Source of the DNA: Catenuloplanes niger
GTDB lineage: Bacteria; Actinomycetota; Actinomycetes; Mycobacteriales; Micromonosporaceae
Direction: 5' to 3'
NCBI RefSeq assembly: GCF_031458255.1
Contig: NZ_JAVDYC010000001.1
Location: 4,597,001 to 4,661,000, forward strand
DNA length: 64,000 nt
Shown here: positions 62,986-64,000 of the stretch, piece after piece
Numbering within the stretch: position 1 is the stretch's first letter
Layout of the letters: each line of letters opens with the position of its first letter
Program-made: the position numbers and the translations under genes
Notes under the pieces: generated by a model
Database searches by the model: none
What the model saw: the letters and a program-made list of their open reading frames with translations, nothing else
Told to the model about the DNA's origin: nothing

Positions 62986-63758
62986 TGCGCCACCCCCGCC
63001 GGCAGCCACGCGTCCCGGCCGGCCGCGCGGGCGAGCAGGTGATCGCGATACGCCGCGCGCACCCCGTCCGGGCCGGCGAGCCGCGGGTCCTCGCTGTCCG
63101 GCGCGGCCAGCCAGCCGTCCGGCACCAGTGCCAGCACCTCGGTCAGCAGCTCGCCGGTGATCTGCGGCCCGAGCGAGGCGTCGGCCTCGGCGAGCTGGGT
63201 GGCGAACGGTGCGAGCACGTGGTCGTCCCCCTTGAACGGGCGGTGCACCACCGCCTGCGCCCGCGGCCAGTTGTGGTGGAAGTAGAGCGCGGCGCCGTGG
63301 TCGATCAGCCAGAGTCCGCCGTGCGCCCAGGTCAGCATGTTCGGGTTGCGCCAGCTGCGGTCCACGTTCTCCACGAACGCGTCGAACCAGACGATCCGCG
63401 AGGCCAACAGCGGGTCGACCGGGTGGGCGAGCGGGTCGAAGCCGAGCGCGCCGGGCAGGAAGTCCATCCCGAGGTTGTCGCCGCCGGAGTGCTTCAGCAG
63501 CTCCTGGACCTCCTGGTCCGGTTCGGCGCGGGCGATCACCGGGTCCAGCTCCAGCACCACCAGCTCGGGCACGGGCAGGCCGAGGCGGCGGGCCAGCTCA
63601 CCCGCGATCACCTCGGCGACCAGGGCCTTCGGGCCCTGGCCGGCGCCACGGAACTTGACCACGTAGGTGCCGAGGTCGTCGGCCTCGATCACGCCGGGCA
63701 GTGACCCACCCTCACGGAGCGGTGTGACATACCGCGTCCCGACAACTCGGCGAAGCAT
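62982..63758 (-). CDS. HipA-like kinase
   Basis: 258 residues. HipA-type fold with ATP-binding Lys in TYVVKFRGAGQGPKALVAEVIAGELARRLG, the catalytic loop FDAFVENVDRSWRNPNML and the metal motif IDHGAALYF (DHG in place of DFG). ATG 63758 has a TAAGCT box seven bases upstream on the minus strand; the frame is open to 63848. It lacks a classical HipB antitoxin nearby and is paired with DUF3037. Confidence 0.88.
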   Translation of the reverse strand: MLRRVVGTRYVTPLREGGSLPGVIEADDLGTYVVKFRGAGQGPKALVAEVIAGELARRLGLPVPELVVLELDPVIARAEPDQEVQELLKHSGGDNLGMDFLPGALGFDPLAHPVDPLLASRIVWFDAFVENVDRSWRNPNMLTWAHGGLWLIDHGAALYFHHNWPRAQAVVHRPFKGDDHVLAPFATQLAEADASLGPQITGELLTEVLALVPDGWLAAPDSEDPRLAGPDGVRAAYRDHLLARAAGRDAWLPAGVAQ

Positions 63759-63765
63759 GGTCAAG

Positions 63766-63771
63766 AGCTTA
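63766..63771 (-). promoter_or_regulatory. -10-like TAAGCT before the HipA-like gene
   Basis: On the minus strand TAAGCT lies seven bases before ATG 63758; leaderless-type spacing that supports this start. Confidence 0.45.
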
Positions 63772-63869
63772 CGGCGTACCCCGGTGGAGGGATTTGGGCT
63801 TTTTTGGGATGGACAGGCGGCATTTGTGCGAGTGCCGACCCAGATCATGACCGTGGTTAGCGTGGTCGC

Positions 63870-64000
63870 GTGGCGAACGGCCGGCGTCCCTGCATCAGGT
63901 GCTGGCTGATCCTTGCCGTCATCGCGCTGGTCACGCTGGCGCTGACCAACGTCTGGAACCCCTGGCCCGGCATGTGGGCGTGGGTGAACCAGAGCGGCAC
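63870..64000 (+). CDS. N-terminus of a membrane or exported protein (cut by window edge)
   Basis: GTG 63870 is preceded six bases upstream by TAGCGT (63858-63863). The first 43 residues are a basic, Cys-containing start (MANGRRPCIRCW), a hydrophobic helix (LILAVIALVTLALT) and an aromatic stretch WNPWPGMWAW. It runs off the right edge. No family can be named. Confidence 0.55.
   Translation, partial: MANGRRPCIRCWLILAVIALVTLALTNVWNPWPGMWAWVNQSG

Noticed and set aside
1-64000. tRNA or rRNA genes
   Set aside because: I looked in the gaps longer than 100 bp for cloverleaf and GTTCGANTC-type motifs and found no convincing candidate by eye; a covariance search would be needed to exclude small RNAs.

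Overview
The window is chromosomal DNA from a very GC-rich actinomycete, most likely of the Micromonosporaceae (Micromonospora/Actinoplanes type). The gene order follows the actinobacterial housekeeping backbone tilS-hpt-ftsH-folE / folP-folB-folK / DUF2520-panC / nadB-nadC-coaX / lsr2-clpC / mutY / disA-radA-lipoprotein / carD-ispD-ispF. Codons end almost always in G or C, GTG starts are common, and genes are often joined by 4-base ATGA or GTGA overlaps. Genus assignment is inference; no rRNA is present.

Layout. 1-4.2 kb: tilS (3' end), hpt, ftsH, folE. 4.5-17.5 kb: a block that splits folE from folP. It holds a two-domain FtsK/SpoIIIE-like ATPase with a membrane partner and a leftward operon for a reduced type IV secretion-like machine: small membrane subunits, VirB4-like ATPase, VirB6/TrbL-like channel protein, VirB8/TcpC-like protein, two-domain cell-wall hydrolase and one unknown. 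No relaxase is seen. 17.9-20.2 kb: folP-folB-folK-DUF3180. 20-25.8 kb: a permease-like membrane protein, a small conserved protein and a glycine betaine/choline-type ABC transporter whose binding protein appears circularly permuted. 25.9-28.3 kb: a membrane protein with a long repeat-rich tail. 28.3-30.5 kb: an isolated nuoD overlapped by a NDUFAF7/MidA-type methyltransferase gene, divergent from a beta-propeller phytase. 31.9-38.1 kb: DUF2520-panC, a septum-formation-type lipoprotein, nadB-nadC-coaX. 38.7-42 kb: lsr2, a cluster of DnaA-box-like sites, clpC. 42-47.7 kb: mutY, a double-ACT protein, def, an anchored protein, disA, radA. 47.8-52.1 kb: a lipoprotein, then a UbiA prenyltransferase / methyltransferase / type III polyketide synthase locus. 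52.5-54.3 kb: carD-ispD-ispF. 54.3-55.6 kb: a noncoding, repeat-rich stretch. 55.6-64 kb: TPR membrane protein, repeat-containing hypothetical, SRPBCC protein, beta-propeller protein, hisC-like aminotransferase, two RDD membrane proteins, a DUF3037/HipA-like kinase pair, and the start of one more gene.

How it fits together. Most of the window makes folate, pantothenate/CoA, NAD and isoprenoid precursors and handles protein quality control, DNA repair and c-di-AMP signalling. The accessory parts of most interest are the secretion-like operon inside the folate cluster, the permuted binding protein, the orphan nuoD-methyltransferase pair, the palindromically arranged DnaA-box cluster between lsr2 and clpC, the type III PKS locus, and a recurring intergenic element. 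At least sixteen genes have a TANNNT -10-like box only 6-9 bases before the start codon, which points to widespread leaderless transcription; I used this to choose several starts.
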